The translations under genes and the position numbers were made by a program. 42,166 nucleotides of DNA, taken from Coprinopsis marcescibilis (taxonomy: Eukaryota; Basidiomycota; Agaricomycetes; Agaricales; Psathyrellaceae). The stretch lies in NCBI GenBank assembly GCA_004369085.1, contig ML210340.1, forward strand, positions 1-42,166, given 5' to 3'. The notes beneath the pieces are model-generated. The model saw nothing but the letters and a program-made list of their open reading frames with translations, was not told the DNA's origin and did not search any database. This document shows, in pieces, positions 22,943-33,169 of the stretch (position 1 is the first letter of the stretch; the number at the start of each line of letters is the position of its first letter).

Positions 22943-25900
22943 ATGTCCACAACCATCATGGCCCACAATCCACCTAGCATTTTATTGCTATTGCTAGTCG
23001 TATTCGCCTTTTGTCTAGCAGGCAATGGCGTTTACGCATTCGGCGCTGGCAACATCCCGTCGTACGCCCACCTCTGATTGCTGAGATCGCTCAGAACAAT
23101 AATGTTTGATTAGATTCGCGTACATGGAAGGAAAGGCATTTCGACATGGTGATATCGTATGTAGTACCCCTTTCTGTTTCATATTGCTCTCATGGATCGC
23201 AGGAAGATATCCTAGAGACACTGTTGAAGAAGGCTGGAGGCAGCGGCTTCGCGATCGCGAGCGCTATTGGCATCGGTGGGCGCAAATTTAACGGATTGGA
23301 TATCAAGCGTGTATATTTCGGGTGAGCATGATGTCGCTGCTACAGTTAGGTCCAGAAATTGACGCCTGTACCTCAGTAATTGGCTCAGAGACTACAGTCA
23401 AGCTGTGGACATCGCTATGCTCAAGCGGGTCCAGATGCAGGTACGCTCCATACCCTGAGATCATGACATCAGGCGAGATTCTTATCAATACCACCAGACC
23501 ATCTTGAATTTATGCATGGTTTTGGGCTTCATGGTACGTTGCGCTCACCAGTCACAACATATACACCGCTTGCTCATCGCACAACTACCCCTGGCAGGCC
23601 CATGGCTATGCTACCAATGAATTCGAGGTCACAGAGGAGCGTCTCGGTTGCTACCTCCCAACGGAGCATATCGACAATCCCAAAGGCTATGGCGATGGCG
23701 AAGATGCACGAAAGTACCACCCAAAGCTCCGTGGCCCTGTCGATGTAAGCCATTTCAATGGCTCTCCTCATCACGCATAAACTCACGTGCATATAGCCAC
23801 GAGAACTAGACATCGACCCTCGCACCGGGATGAAGAACTACATCGCCAACGAAGACGGACCCTGGGATACCTCCAAGGCTCTCGTGCGCCGCATTCTTGA
23901 GCAGTGCATCCTCCACGGCAGAAGACATCGCCAAAACGGCCAGAAGCAAGACGAGTACGAAGCATACCGCCTCCTCGGAACCGCCCTCCACACGCTTGAA
24001 GATTTCCCAGCGCATTCCAACTTTTGCGAACTCGCATTGGTTAAGATGGGCCACAGAGAGGTATTCACGCACGTAGGCGACAACGTTAGGGTGCAAGCAC
24101 CCAATGGAAACTGGGTGGCCCCAATTGTGACTGGAACCTTTGGATCTGATGATTTCTTCCACTCGCTGCTTGGAGGTATGTATTTCGCATCCACTCCACT
24201 TGTTCGTGCTGCAACTGACTACATAAACAGAGGCTACTGACCACATCGTACGCATTTATCTATCACCGAAAGATTCCCCGCTTGGGCTGATTCCACGCAT
24301 ATAGTCCTCAGCATCCGTTACCGATCTCAACAAAGAGCTCGACAGGGCACGCACCACGGCCAGGAGCACCACTCGCGGACCTGGTGGACCTCCATGTGAT
24401 CCCGCCGATGCTTTGAGGGATATCTTCTTCACCATCCCTGGTGCAGGCCATGAGCTCTCGCGGGACCTGGATAACATCCAGCGTATCAGGGCTGGTCCTG
24501 CTCAGGGTGGGAAGACTCCAGAACAAATGAGTCCCAAGGAGATCCATTCAGTCCTTTGGCAGGTTCTGATGTTTAGAGACTCAGGTATGTAGGGTTTGGT
24601 CTGCTTCCGGTCAATACTCACGATGTTTTGATAGTCTCGAAGAAGATCACAAAGACCATCGGTATGCGAATTATGTTTGGTCAAATTAAAGGGTGTATCA
24701 GCGCTGATATGATGATCATCTAGACAAGATCCCCGGTCTGGGATCCATTCTCGACAAATTGACAGAGTCAATCTCGGGTGGGTGCCGGAAACTGACCCAC
24801 GTATGCGCTTTTTGACAAGCCGTATTTACAGTCTTCGTTTTCACGACTATCGAGCCTTTCTTGAAGCCCCTTCTGAAGTCGGCCACCAGTGGACTGCACA
24901 GCGCGTCGCAGGAAGTGATCGACAAGCATGATCAGTATGAAGTCTTCAATGATCCTCGTGCCGTCAGTGGCTCTTTATTTTTAGCTCTCCTTGACGCTAA
25001 CGGCAATTCACTATACCTAATCTAGTCTGATCCTACCCACTCTTTCTTGAGTAAAGACCATTTCGTACGTGAAATTGTTGGATGCGGATAAATCTAATTC
25101 TGATTGCTGTTATGACAGAACCTCATTCTCAACGAACCCGCAGGCCTGCTTGCCAAAGTCATCGTGGTATGTCGCTTGAAGTTCACTGTAAAGCAATACT
25201 TGGTAACTGACGTGTTATGTGTTAGGTGAACACAGTCGAGCCCGTCATCAAAGCCTGGGACGACGAGTCGATGGACGTTCGTCGTGTTGTCGATGACATC
25301 CTCCAGAGCATGTGCGTACTATTCATATGTCAATCTAATTGTACACGGCCAAACCATCTCGTCTTTCTAGGTTCCACCCAGACTTCCACAACCCCCACTC
25401 GAAAGTGCAGCGCGAAATGCTGCAGTGTATGCAAGATTGGTATTCCAAGCTTTCCAACTCCCGCGACGCTATCCGACGTCTCGGCAAACAACCCGTGCGC
25501 AACCATGAGAACATTCGCGGTACTGGCGATGGTGGCAAGCCCGCTGCCGCAGGATCTTACGCGGAGAACCAAGGCCACGCCATGCAAGGAAAGATTTCAG
25601 GGTATGCACACAACATCCCTGGGTATTCAGCTGCGCAGCAGGCGTTTGGAGGTGGCGGACGTGGGTTTGCAAGGGATGGGGCAAGTAGCGACCCGTATGG
25701 TGTTCCGACGACCGGAGAGGCTGCGTCGTTCTATGGTGGTGGGGATAGTAAGCCGCATGTGCCCCCCACGAGTCACTATGGCCATGGCCATGGGCACGGA
25801 CATGCTCATAGCGCGCCACCTCCACCTACTATACCTTCAGCTTTGTCCGTGTACTCGCCTGCGTACAGCCCTGCGCCGACGCAGGCGGCACCTCAACGTG

Positions 25901-26253
25901 CCGGCTACGCACCCTCATATGCACCTCCCCCAGCTCAAAGTGGGTACCCCTCGTCTGGCCCATCCTTCCCGGGTAGTGCGCCTACTTTCCCAGGTGGCGG
26001 GCCTTCGTTCCCTGGTGACGGACCTACTTTCCCTGGTGGTGGCCCTTCATACAACCCAGGTGGTGCTCCGTCGTTCCCAGGTGGTGCACCATCGTTCCCT
26101 GGGAGCCCGACTGATCTGTATGGTGCTCCTCCTGGTGGGTTTGGACAACCTGGTCCACAGTTCCCTGGAGCACCGCCGCATGGGTTCCCTGGACATGGCC
26201 ACGATCACAGGCATGGTGGACCATCTTTCCCTGGGGCGCCTGGAGGGTGGTAA
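22943..26253 (+). CDS. het-c: HET-C heterokaryon-incompatibility family protein
   Basis: Sixteen exons: 22943-23061, 23114-23156, 23203-23321, 23377-23440, 23498-23533, 23598-23744, 23797-24175, 24231-24247, 24305-24584, 24635-24661, 24724-24777, 24832-24962, 25026-25064, 25119-25166, 25226-25311, 25371-26253; 823 residues. After a signal peptide come the family landmarks FGAGNIPS, RHGDIED, YFGNWLRDYSQ, HIDNPKGYG, NYIANEDG and HTLEDFPAHSNFCEL. The tail (about 579-823) is rich in Gly, Pro, His and Ser, with repeats of the type GGxPSFPG. In Neurospora, het-c alleles control vegetative compatibility; homologues occur in fungi with no such role. A TATA element only 21-28 bp upstream of the first ATG suggests that the second ATG (22958) is the real start; it also gives a better signal peptide. 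One exon is only 17 nt. Confidence 0.95.
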
Positions 26254-27653
26254 GATAGTAGTTTTGAGAGTGTGCGTCGCCAGTCGGGATCAGAGTACAG
26301 GGGCGCACTGCAAGACATGAATTGCGGTAGGAGAACAAAAGAAGATTAAGAAGTGTATTGTGTGTATATAACTCGTGTGGGGATTTTATGAATCCGTTTC
26401 TTCCTTCGAGTCTGCTGGGGATGCTTGAATTGGATGTTCCTATTGGGAAGCGATCGGATTATCATAATTAGGGGCTTCATTACGGTTGAGGGTGGCGGTG
26501 CAGTTATTTGAGAAACAACGTCATCCGAGCTTCCGATTCTACCCTCGTCGTCGAATTGTCTTCTCATTACGGACTTTGCTGTATTTTTGTAGATGTTTCT
26601 GAGCGCAGTTAGACCCGAACTCTCTAGCAGGAAAAGTTTATTGTGAGTCACCGTCGTGGTTCTCATGTACTGGGTGGGATAAACACTTTAGACCTGGGAG
26701 ACATCGGGCCTACGAGGTTGCGTTAGTACCTTCGGGCGTCGTACAGACGCCACGCCAGTGATGTCTCGTGTAGTGATTTGGTAGTGGTCCTGTCAACAAA
26801 AATCTCGGCGTAGTTAGTGTGCCACTCGCTGAGGAATGATGGCGACTGCGACGCGTTTCTAGTAAGCCTTAAATGATGCGTCCAGCGGGCATATGTAGCT
26901 CTGTGATGAGTACCTGTTTCCTGAGATTGAGCGAATGAAGGGTATGGGAGTGTAAAGTGACGCACAGATGGGGAAACTCTGCGATTGAAACAATGACAGA
27001 TCATCGATATTCGCGAACAAGAGCAGGCACCATTAGGTGTAGCTCCGCAAATGTTCCGCAGTACTCGATACAGGTATATGGGTCCCACAAGCTACTGCAG
27101 TAGGGGTTCTGTCCTAATTGGGCTCTCTGACAGTCTCTGACTCCACTGATCGTGGGCACGAACAACCACGAGGCTGGGAAGAATTAAAGATACAAGTGGT
27201 TCCGAGTGGCACATTCTGCGTCGTGACTTGATATGCCATGGCCAAGGTGATAGTCCGTACATCGACTGTGTTTGAAACTCTTATCCGATCGAATGGGTCA
27301 CGATACTCGATGACAATCATTGCTCTTGCGTCTACAGGCCGCCACTAGCCAGGGTACATTGTGGTTCCAAGTAGCGCACAAATACGCAGGCTATAGACCC
27401 TACCTTGGGCGTTCTAAATTCAGCCAATATTGCTTTGCAACCAGGTGCACAAGTTTGCGACCAGGGGCCTAATTATTCGACTGATCATCCGTTTACAATT
27501 CTCACTTAATGTATACTACAGAGTCAAGGACCAACTCTGTGGCGCGACGGCATAGCGAGACTCTGCGTAAGAAGCTAATACAGTTAATCTGAAGGCTTTA
27601 CACCAATACAAATAACAGACATACAGACTCCCCCAACAATAGCTAATCAGTCT
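26254..27653. other. Spacer between HET-C and orphan gene B
   Basis: About 1.4 kb. Three minus-strand open frames (26346-26666, 26723-27088, 27114-27320) are present. The last (68 codons from a good ATG) reads somewhat like protein but matches no family I know and lacks context. I see no supported gene. Confidence 0.45.
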
Positions 27654-28035
27654 CTAGAATTGGCCAGCTCTAGCAACAAGGACGAGTTTGTGCTCAGGAA
27701 CCGCAAGGTACTCGTCGGTAAGCTTCAGTCCATCGAATAGGCGAGGAACAGAGAGGTTGTAGCACTGGCCACCATTCTGAGGGAGCGGAACTCGACATTC
27801 ATTCGAAGATGGGGTAGGATTAAGCTACCACTCACACGAGGAGACCAAATGGCTTGTCTGACGAGGCACTCCATGCCTGCCTCAGCAATGGTTTGGTTTG
27901 GTGTGATATGTCTTGCAGTCACGCGTACTTTATCTCCAGAATTATACTGCAGGGGGAGAACATGTCAGTGGCTTTGAAAAAAAGGGGGGTTTAAGAGCTA
28001 ATCCTTACCTCTGGATCTGAGTTTGGTTGAGCCAT
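27654..28035 (-). CDS. Orphan small protein B (86 residues), paralogue of 6390-6786
   Basis: Exons (transcript order): 28035-28009, 27946-27836, 27776-27654; introns 62 and 59 nt, both phase 0. The middle exon has 37 codons, exactly as in copy A. The frame would not be noticed from single open reading frames, because each exon is short. Matches to copy A include Tyr at exon 2 position 1, DKVRVTAR (DHVQITAR in A), TPNQ (TPKQ), a Cys, IWSPR (RWSKN) at the exon end, a Tyr early in exon 3, and VPEHKLVLV (IPERLVIDI). The family is unknown to me. A GDxV strand, a W..Y pair and a final VPE-L motif resemble small SH3-like barrels, which is inference only. No signal peptide. The copies are well diverged, so both may be under selection. 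Confidence 0.75.
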
Positions 28036-28562
28036 GTTAAAGAGAATATGCGCGTGCCTTGATATAAGGCAGGAAAGGTGGGGTTGTATGGCGGTTAATG
28101 GGAAGAAGCCCAGTAGAGGACACCCTTTTAAATAGCTATCCAGCAAGATCTAGAGTCCGACGCCGCAGCTACCCGGGACAACATTCCATCAGAAACAATC
28201 GAAGAGTTCTTCAGTGCTATGTTGTAAATTCCTGCGATGGTCAGAAAAAAGACGAGACTTCACCCTCACCGGCGTAATAATTTCGGACTGAGTTATTGTA
28301 GTAGCACACAGCACAAATATATCTGCCAAGTTAATCACAGGCCTGGTAAAATTTGTGAAGGTTGATTGTTATAATAAAGTATGAACACGAGCCCGAGATA
28401 CGGTTGTCCCGTCTCTGTTTGGAGAAAACAGGTGCTTGATTCCAAAGTGGCGGTGTGGATCCTGCGATTGTGACGGTGTGACCCTGCGACTTCTACCTGA
28501 ACTCCGCCGCCAGCCCATCGTTATGACACTTTAACCTTCCCCAAAGATTTGATAGCTCGACT
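28036..28562. other. Divergent intergenic region of orphan gene B and the kinase-like gene
   Basis: About 530 bp between divergent genes. A TATATC-like element lies near 28058-28065 and a TTTTAAATAG element near 28126-28135, either of which could serve orphan gene B on the minus strand. No gene was recognised. Confidence 0.45.
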
Positions 28563-30103
28563 ATGCCCTTTGTACGACTCGACAGTGTCAAGGAAAGTAT
28601 TTACTGGACGTTCCGCTCGTGGAAAGAGGGGTATCGACTCCCAACCACCGAAAAGGCCTGGACGCCAGCGTATGATCCAGATCAGCTAATGGACGATGCA
28701 AACAATACAGAAAGACTTTGGATGTTCTTAGCCGACTTCTTTGCCTCTCGCGGCTACTTCCTCTATCAACGAACTCCTAATTCCTTCAAAACTTTTCCAA
28801 CTACAAAAGAGGCTGAAGGAGAGGACCAATATCCATTTGGGCGACGATTTTACTTCGATTCTCGGATAGACGCATGCTTTGACACGATCTTTGTAAGTGC
28901 CCGATGATGGTTTCTCTGAGTATTGGGCAACTGAATGTGTTCATACATTAGGGTGTACGTAACTGGGCAGCGAGAGACCGACTAGGTCGAGAAGTCATCA
29001 TTCGGTAACGTCGTCGGGCTCCCGGCTGTGATGCTCGTATCTGCGAAGTGGAAGTTTTCGCTGACGCCTGACGTTATTCAGGATGGCATCCGCTTCCGAC
29101 TCAAGCCCCAGCGAGCTTGAGATCTTTAGAAGACTAAACTCTCCGCACGCAAGGGCCGACCCGAGAAACCACACTCTCCCTGTCCTGGACTTTATCGTTT
29201 ACGACGGCCTGACGTTTGTCGTTCTTCCCCGGTATGTGTTTGAACTGGCTCTATGTTACCATACATGAATTAACTTATAACTGGTTCGCTTCAGATGGGG
29301 TCTGCCACTTGCAGAGTGGCATTTCGGCACTGTCGAGCAAGTCCTCCACTTTGTAAAGTCCATGTTTGAGGTATGAGGCATTGAAATGGCTATCTTGTAG
29401 TATCAACTTCTAACCTTAATTAGGGGATTGCATTTCTGCATGAAAATCGAATTGCGCACCGCGACATTCTTGAGCAGAACATGGTTGCAAATACGGTGGT
29501 GAATAGCCTTAACTGCAGCTGGATAGATGTCAACAAGCTTTATGAGGTAGCGGTGGTGCGCTACGGATTTATAGACTTCGGAGCTTCCGCCATTTTCCCC
29601 TTGGACACAGACATCGAGTCGGAAAAGGTCTTAATACCGAGGTTCATGGCCGCTGGCGTTGCGTACATCGGTCTACAGGACGGAATATCTAATCCTTTTA
29701 AAGATGATATCTTAAGTCTGGCTAACATTCTTGAAAGGCTCAGCCGAGTGAGTACGTCGGACTTCATTAGGTGCTATCTCAGCGCTCACGTCAACTTTAC
29801 AGCATATCGAAGGCTTAGTACCTGAGATAGGTCCTTTCTTCGACTTTATACTTAGAGAAAATCGTGCCAATCCACCGCCTGCCTCTCTAATCCTTGAGCG
29901 CCTACGACAAATCCAAGCTGGGCTGACAGCACAGCAGCTTGAACAAGCACCCCCAGGCCTGTTCTGGAGAAAGGGTAAGACAAAGTGTACTGCCATGGCT
30001 AGCTTAGTTTCTAACTTCGTCTCCTACAGGTGTAATTGTTAGGAAGCACTCTCATAGAAATTTTGATCAAATTCCAGCAACTGACGAGGATGTGGTACAA
30101 TAA
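28563..30103 (+). CDS. Kinase-like protein of a mushroom-expanded family, altered catalytic residues
   Basis: Seven exons: 28563-28892, 28952-29004, 29082-29231, 29295-29370, 29424-29747, 29803-29974, 30030-30103; 392 residues. Residues 1-110 carry a W-rich lead region. The kinase-like core follows: an equivalent of the ATP-binding VAIK strand reads VIIR, so Lys is replaced by Arg; the catalytic loop reads AHRDILEQN (Asp217 kept, Lys replaced by Leu, Asn222 kept); and the metal-binding motif IDFGAS (Asp254) is intact. In this Agaricomycete family the loop Lys is often missing. With the VAIK Lys also changed, activity is doubtful. The exon chain closes in frame with GT-AG introns throughout, so the gene does not look broken. 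Substrate and role are unknown. Confidence 0.82.
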
Positions 30104-30189
30104 TGTATTTTTCCTTAGTATGGTAGGATTCTTCACCATCTCAACAGTTTGGAAGCGGGGGCATGGGACACCTGCATGACCTCTTCTTG

Positions 30190-30692
30190 ATTTCGGTGTG
30201 CACGCCGTCTACTAGTATACCACAAATTCTGTACCAGTTCGGCCAAGAGCGCAAACACAATATAATAAAGATGGGTCAACCGCCTTGCGCCTTGGTTGGT
30301 GGCCTCCGATCAGCACAAACAGCTGCAGTCCATGTCAAAGGTCACCTCGGGCCTCAAGTGGCTTGAGCAGGGACTATAAAACGGTTGAGCTACATGCGTC
30401 AACCTTTGGATATTCTGGAGAGTACAATTCGTCGCCGGCCAACAGGGAAGTTTCAAGCACATTGGAGATTTTACAGTTCTTCCGGTCCGCAGATTCGACC
30501 AAACGGTGCCAGTTGGAAGAGTGCGCAAAATCCTTGCTCTCGGGAGTAGACAGAGGTTGATTTGGGGGCGTTTTTTGGCAGAGGTACAGCGTTTATGAGC
30601 TTCACAAGGCATTCAAAGGGCCACTGAATCGATTGGTGGACAGAGAATCATTCGAGGCCTCGTGGGAGCCCTATGTACATTACGGACTATAG
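30190..30692 (+). pseudogene. Collapsed relic of a TPR-CHAT gene
   Basis: Fragments in several frames follow the intact CHAT protein at 7741-11733 in order. ILYQFGQERKHNI (about 30225-30265) matches VLYQLGQEHKHDI. LKWLEQG (about 30350-30370) matches LEWLEQG, followed by LSYMRQPLDIL against LNHMHQPWDVL. Then a gap of more than 1 kb relative to the intact gene removes the CHAT core with its His and Cys. The end resumes with LLSGVDRG, an in-frame TGA at 30558-30560, and YELHKAFKG against YALHKAIKG, closing with the identical tail YVHYGL and TAG at 30690-30692. There is no start and several breaks, so it is clearly a relic and not a gene. Confidence 0.88.
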
Positions 30693-30786
30693 TTACTTAA
30701 AAACAGAGAAGGGAATGTTGAACGAGTACAGCTAAACTATGCTATGGAGAGCTAGCTAAGCAGGTACAAAGGTCGGTACACAGGGC

Positions 30787-31755
30787 TTACAACAAGCCAT
30801 TCACAAGAATCGCAGCACCGGTCACGACAATGGAGGCGAGGCTCCAGAATTGACCGCCCAGGTTCACTGCGCCGCTAGTAGCCCCCAACTGGTTCGCAGC
30901 TAGATCATTGGTCCCAGCCTGGGTTGGCTCGCTAAGCTCTGCGGTCACGGTCTTGGTGACGAATGGACATTCGCCGGCGCCAATGGTAGCAGGCACACCG
31001 GGGCGGCCTGTTACTTCTGGGCGCACAGTGGCGTCAACAGAATCGCCATGGGTGATGGTTTTAGGCTCGTTTTTGTCGAACGCAACAGTGGTCGCTGCGG
31101 GTTGGCTGGGGCTGGAGCTGACAGTGTACTTTGCCTTTCCGTCGTGCTTGTCGAGAGCAATGCTGGTAATTCCTGGTTGACTGGGGCTGGAGCTGACAGT
31201 ATACTTGGCTTTTCCGTCGTGCTTGTCGAGTGCGACGCTAGTCACACCTGGCTGGCTGGGGCTGGAGCTGACAGTGTACTCGGCCTTTCCGTTGTGCTTG
31301 TCAAGTGCGACAGTGGTAACACCTGGTTGGCTGGAGCTGGAGCTGACGGAATACTTGGCCTTGTTATGCTTGTCGTCGGAAATTCTGGTCGCTTCGGCGG
31401 GAACAGCAGCTTGAGAACGATCGCCGTATATCGTGGTGATGCCGTCCTTTCCTTTCTTTTCGCCGGGTGCGCTGCTTGCTGCTTGAGCAGGGGCGATTGA
31501 CGGTTTCCCGTAGATCGTGGTAATGCCGGTGGGTACTCCGGTCGGAGGTACGGTGACTGTGTAAGTTGCTTCACCACAGAAGGTTGTATAAGGAGCAGCA
31601 GCGCTGAAGGTCGTTCCAAAGTTAGCCCCCTGTCAATGACACAATCCAAGAGTGGGATTTACTGACCTAGAGGCAGCTACCTTCGATGAGATGGTAAGAG
31701 CGCTAGCTTGTAAGACCAGAGGAGCAAGGAGAATGAAAGAGAGAAGGGACATCAT
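30787..31755 (-). CDS. Secreted GPI-anchored protein with 25-residue tandem repeats
   Basis: Two exons (31755-31681, 31629-30787) give 305 residues. A signal peptide (about 1-19) is followed by a short cysteine-containing region, two GITTIYG motifs, and then tandem units of 25 residues (75 nt) at about 103-202. Each unit has the pattern VTxVALDKHxGKAxYTVSSSPSQPG; three are nearly perfect, one upstream unit is worn and one downstream unit is partial. A Thr/Val/Ala-rich part and a hydrophobic tail (about 285-305) fit a GPI signal. The unit is Ser/Thr-rich and likely O-glycosylated, so a cell-wall or surface stalk is inferred. No homologue is known to me. A TATA element lies about 105 bp upstream. 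Confidence 0.82.
30861..31400 (-). repeat. 75-nt tandem repeats inside the GPI protein gene
   Basis: The block from about 31100 to 31400 contains units 75 nt long. The marker GGCTGGGGCTGGAGCTGACA (plus-strand view) recurs near 31104, 31179 and 31254, with a worn version near 31329. Copies are close to identical, so recent expansion or ongoing conversion is likely. The reading frame is kept because 75 is a multiple of three. The remainder down to 30861 is unique sequence of the same gene. Confidence 0.75.
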
Positions 31756-33169
31756 AGGTTCTTGAAGTTTTGCTTGTGGCGAGGCCCGGATAAAGGAATG
31801 TAGGTAGGTGGAAAAGAAAGTGGTCGTTGGTTTTAGAGAATAAGACTTTCCTTCGTTCTTATATACCTTAGAAATGCCGAATTAAATGAGCCTGAGGTGG
31901 CTCGGATAGTTGTGCCCGAAAGTTGGGACAAGGACACCCCTCGCCGCAACGAAACTTGAGTCCTGAAGGATTGCCCAACGCTTAGAACGGGTCGCTCGGA
32001 CTGGAGTCCCATTTAGGTGGGCGCCTGTCATGCCAACTTTGCCAGTCAGCGTTCGGATAACTTCTTGGTACGGGTATATGTCCCCGCTTTGATTTCACGG
32101 TTTTACTGCCAGTGGCAACCCCTGGGACCTGGATCAGACGACAATGTGCCTCGCACGACAACCGATGGCGCGTAATAAGGCTCCTAAATTTTTAAGAAGG
32201 AATAAAGCTTGAAGTGCCAAATAATTGATAACCCCCAGTGCTTCTAGCTGGCACAAGCTGTCTGCAAGCTGGGGTTGGCGCGGAAAAGTCAGCAGTGAGT
32301 TAACAGACAAACTGAGGTAAAATTCGGACCTTAGAATCTATCAGCGATCTCCAGTCGCATGGGACTTTTGCAGTGGCGAAAAAAAGGCCGCGGTGTCAAA
32401 CTCTGACAGGAAACAAAGTGCCCTTGCGAAACTTCGGGGCTTCATTGTGTCAGAGACGGAGTACAGCAACAGTCCGCGACAAAAACATAGCAGTTTTGGA
32501 TACACAGTTACTAACCTACACCTTGGCATCCATTGGTGATGGACATGAATCATGGGATTTCCCTGACGAGAGCTGCGCCGGTTATCAGGATGGCTATGAG
32601 AGCTAGCAGGAGCTGATCTCGAAGCGACTTGAAGCTTCAGTCTGCTACTACCATTTTCACTAGTACTCCTATTAGGATCATAGCTTAGCCCAAATGCCGA
32701 TAATAAAGTGCGCTCACCCAGGTGTACTAGTAGCACTACCAATCACCAGTGGTTCTGATACTCGCAAGAAGTCGTAAACAGAGCGTAAAGGGCTCGTAAC
32801 ACTTGGCAGTGACGCGTCTTCGGTCGCCACGGCTCAGTTGGGCGGGCGTGAGAAATGATGATCATGCATAATTTGCCAGCGACCTCTTGTCGAGAGCTTC
32901 GCGATTCTCATCCAAGTTTGCCTTTTCAATTATGGCCATGAGAAGGCAACCTCCAACTAAGCGTCAAACGTTTCTCAGAGCTCCAGGGCAGAATACCTTT
33001 ATGCATTTGCAGGCGGGCACGCAGCTCACTCGTCACAGCCTCTTGGTGGCACAGCCAAAAGAACGACAACTGTGGGATGATGAGGGTCAGTGCTTTCCAA
33101 TCGGACTGCCCAAAAACTCACCGAGCGCTTAACAGCTTTCCTTTTGTTTCACTTTCCATCCTCCAAGCC
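31756..33169. other. Spacer between the repeat protein and first EH gene
   Basis: About 1.4 kb. It begins with the promoter of the repeat protein. An open frame from ATG 32929 (about 65 codons, to about 33132) precedes the EH gene; it could be a leader ORF, but nothing supports it as a gene. No other feature was recognised. Confidence 0.5.
31858..31865 (-). promoter_or_regulatory. TATA box (TATATAAG) of the repeat-protein gene
   Basis: On the minus strand TATATAAG sits about 105 bp before ATG 31755, a normal distance in basidiomycetes. Motif and spacing only. Confidence 0.6.

Noticed and set aside
25226..26320. 364-codon plus-strand frame over the end of HET-C
   Set aside because: It reads through intron 25312-25370 and continues in a frame unlike HET-C; the family fits the other frame.
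31100..31400. CRISPR-like array in the repeat block
   Set aside because: Units are contiguous and in frame within a eukaryotic gene; no spacers.
30908..31500. Plus-strand frames over the 75-nt repeats
   Set aside because: They are shadows of the GPI protein; the minus strand has the signal peptide, intron and GPI tail.
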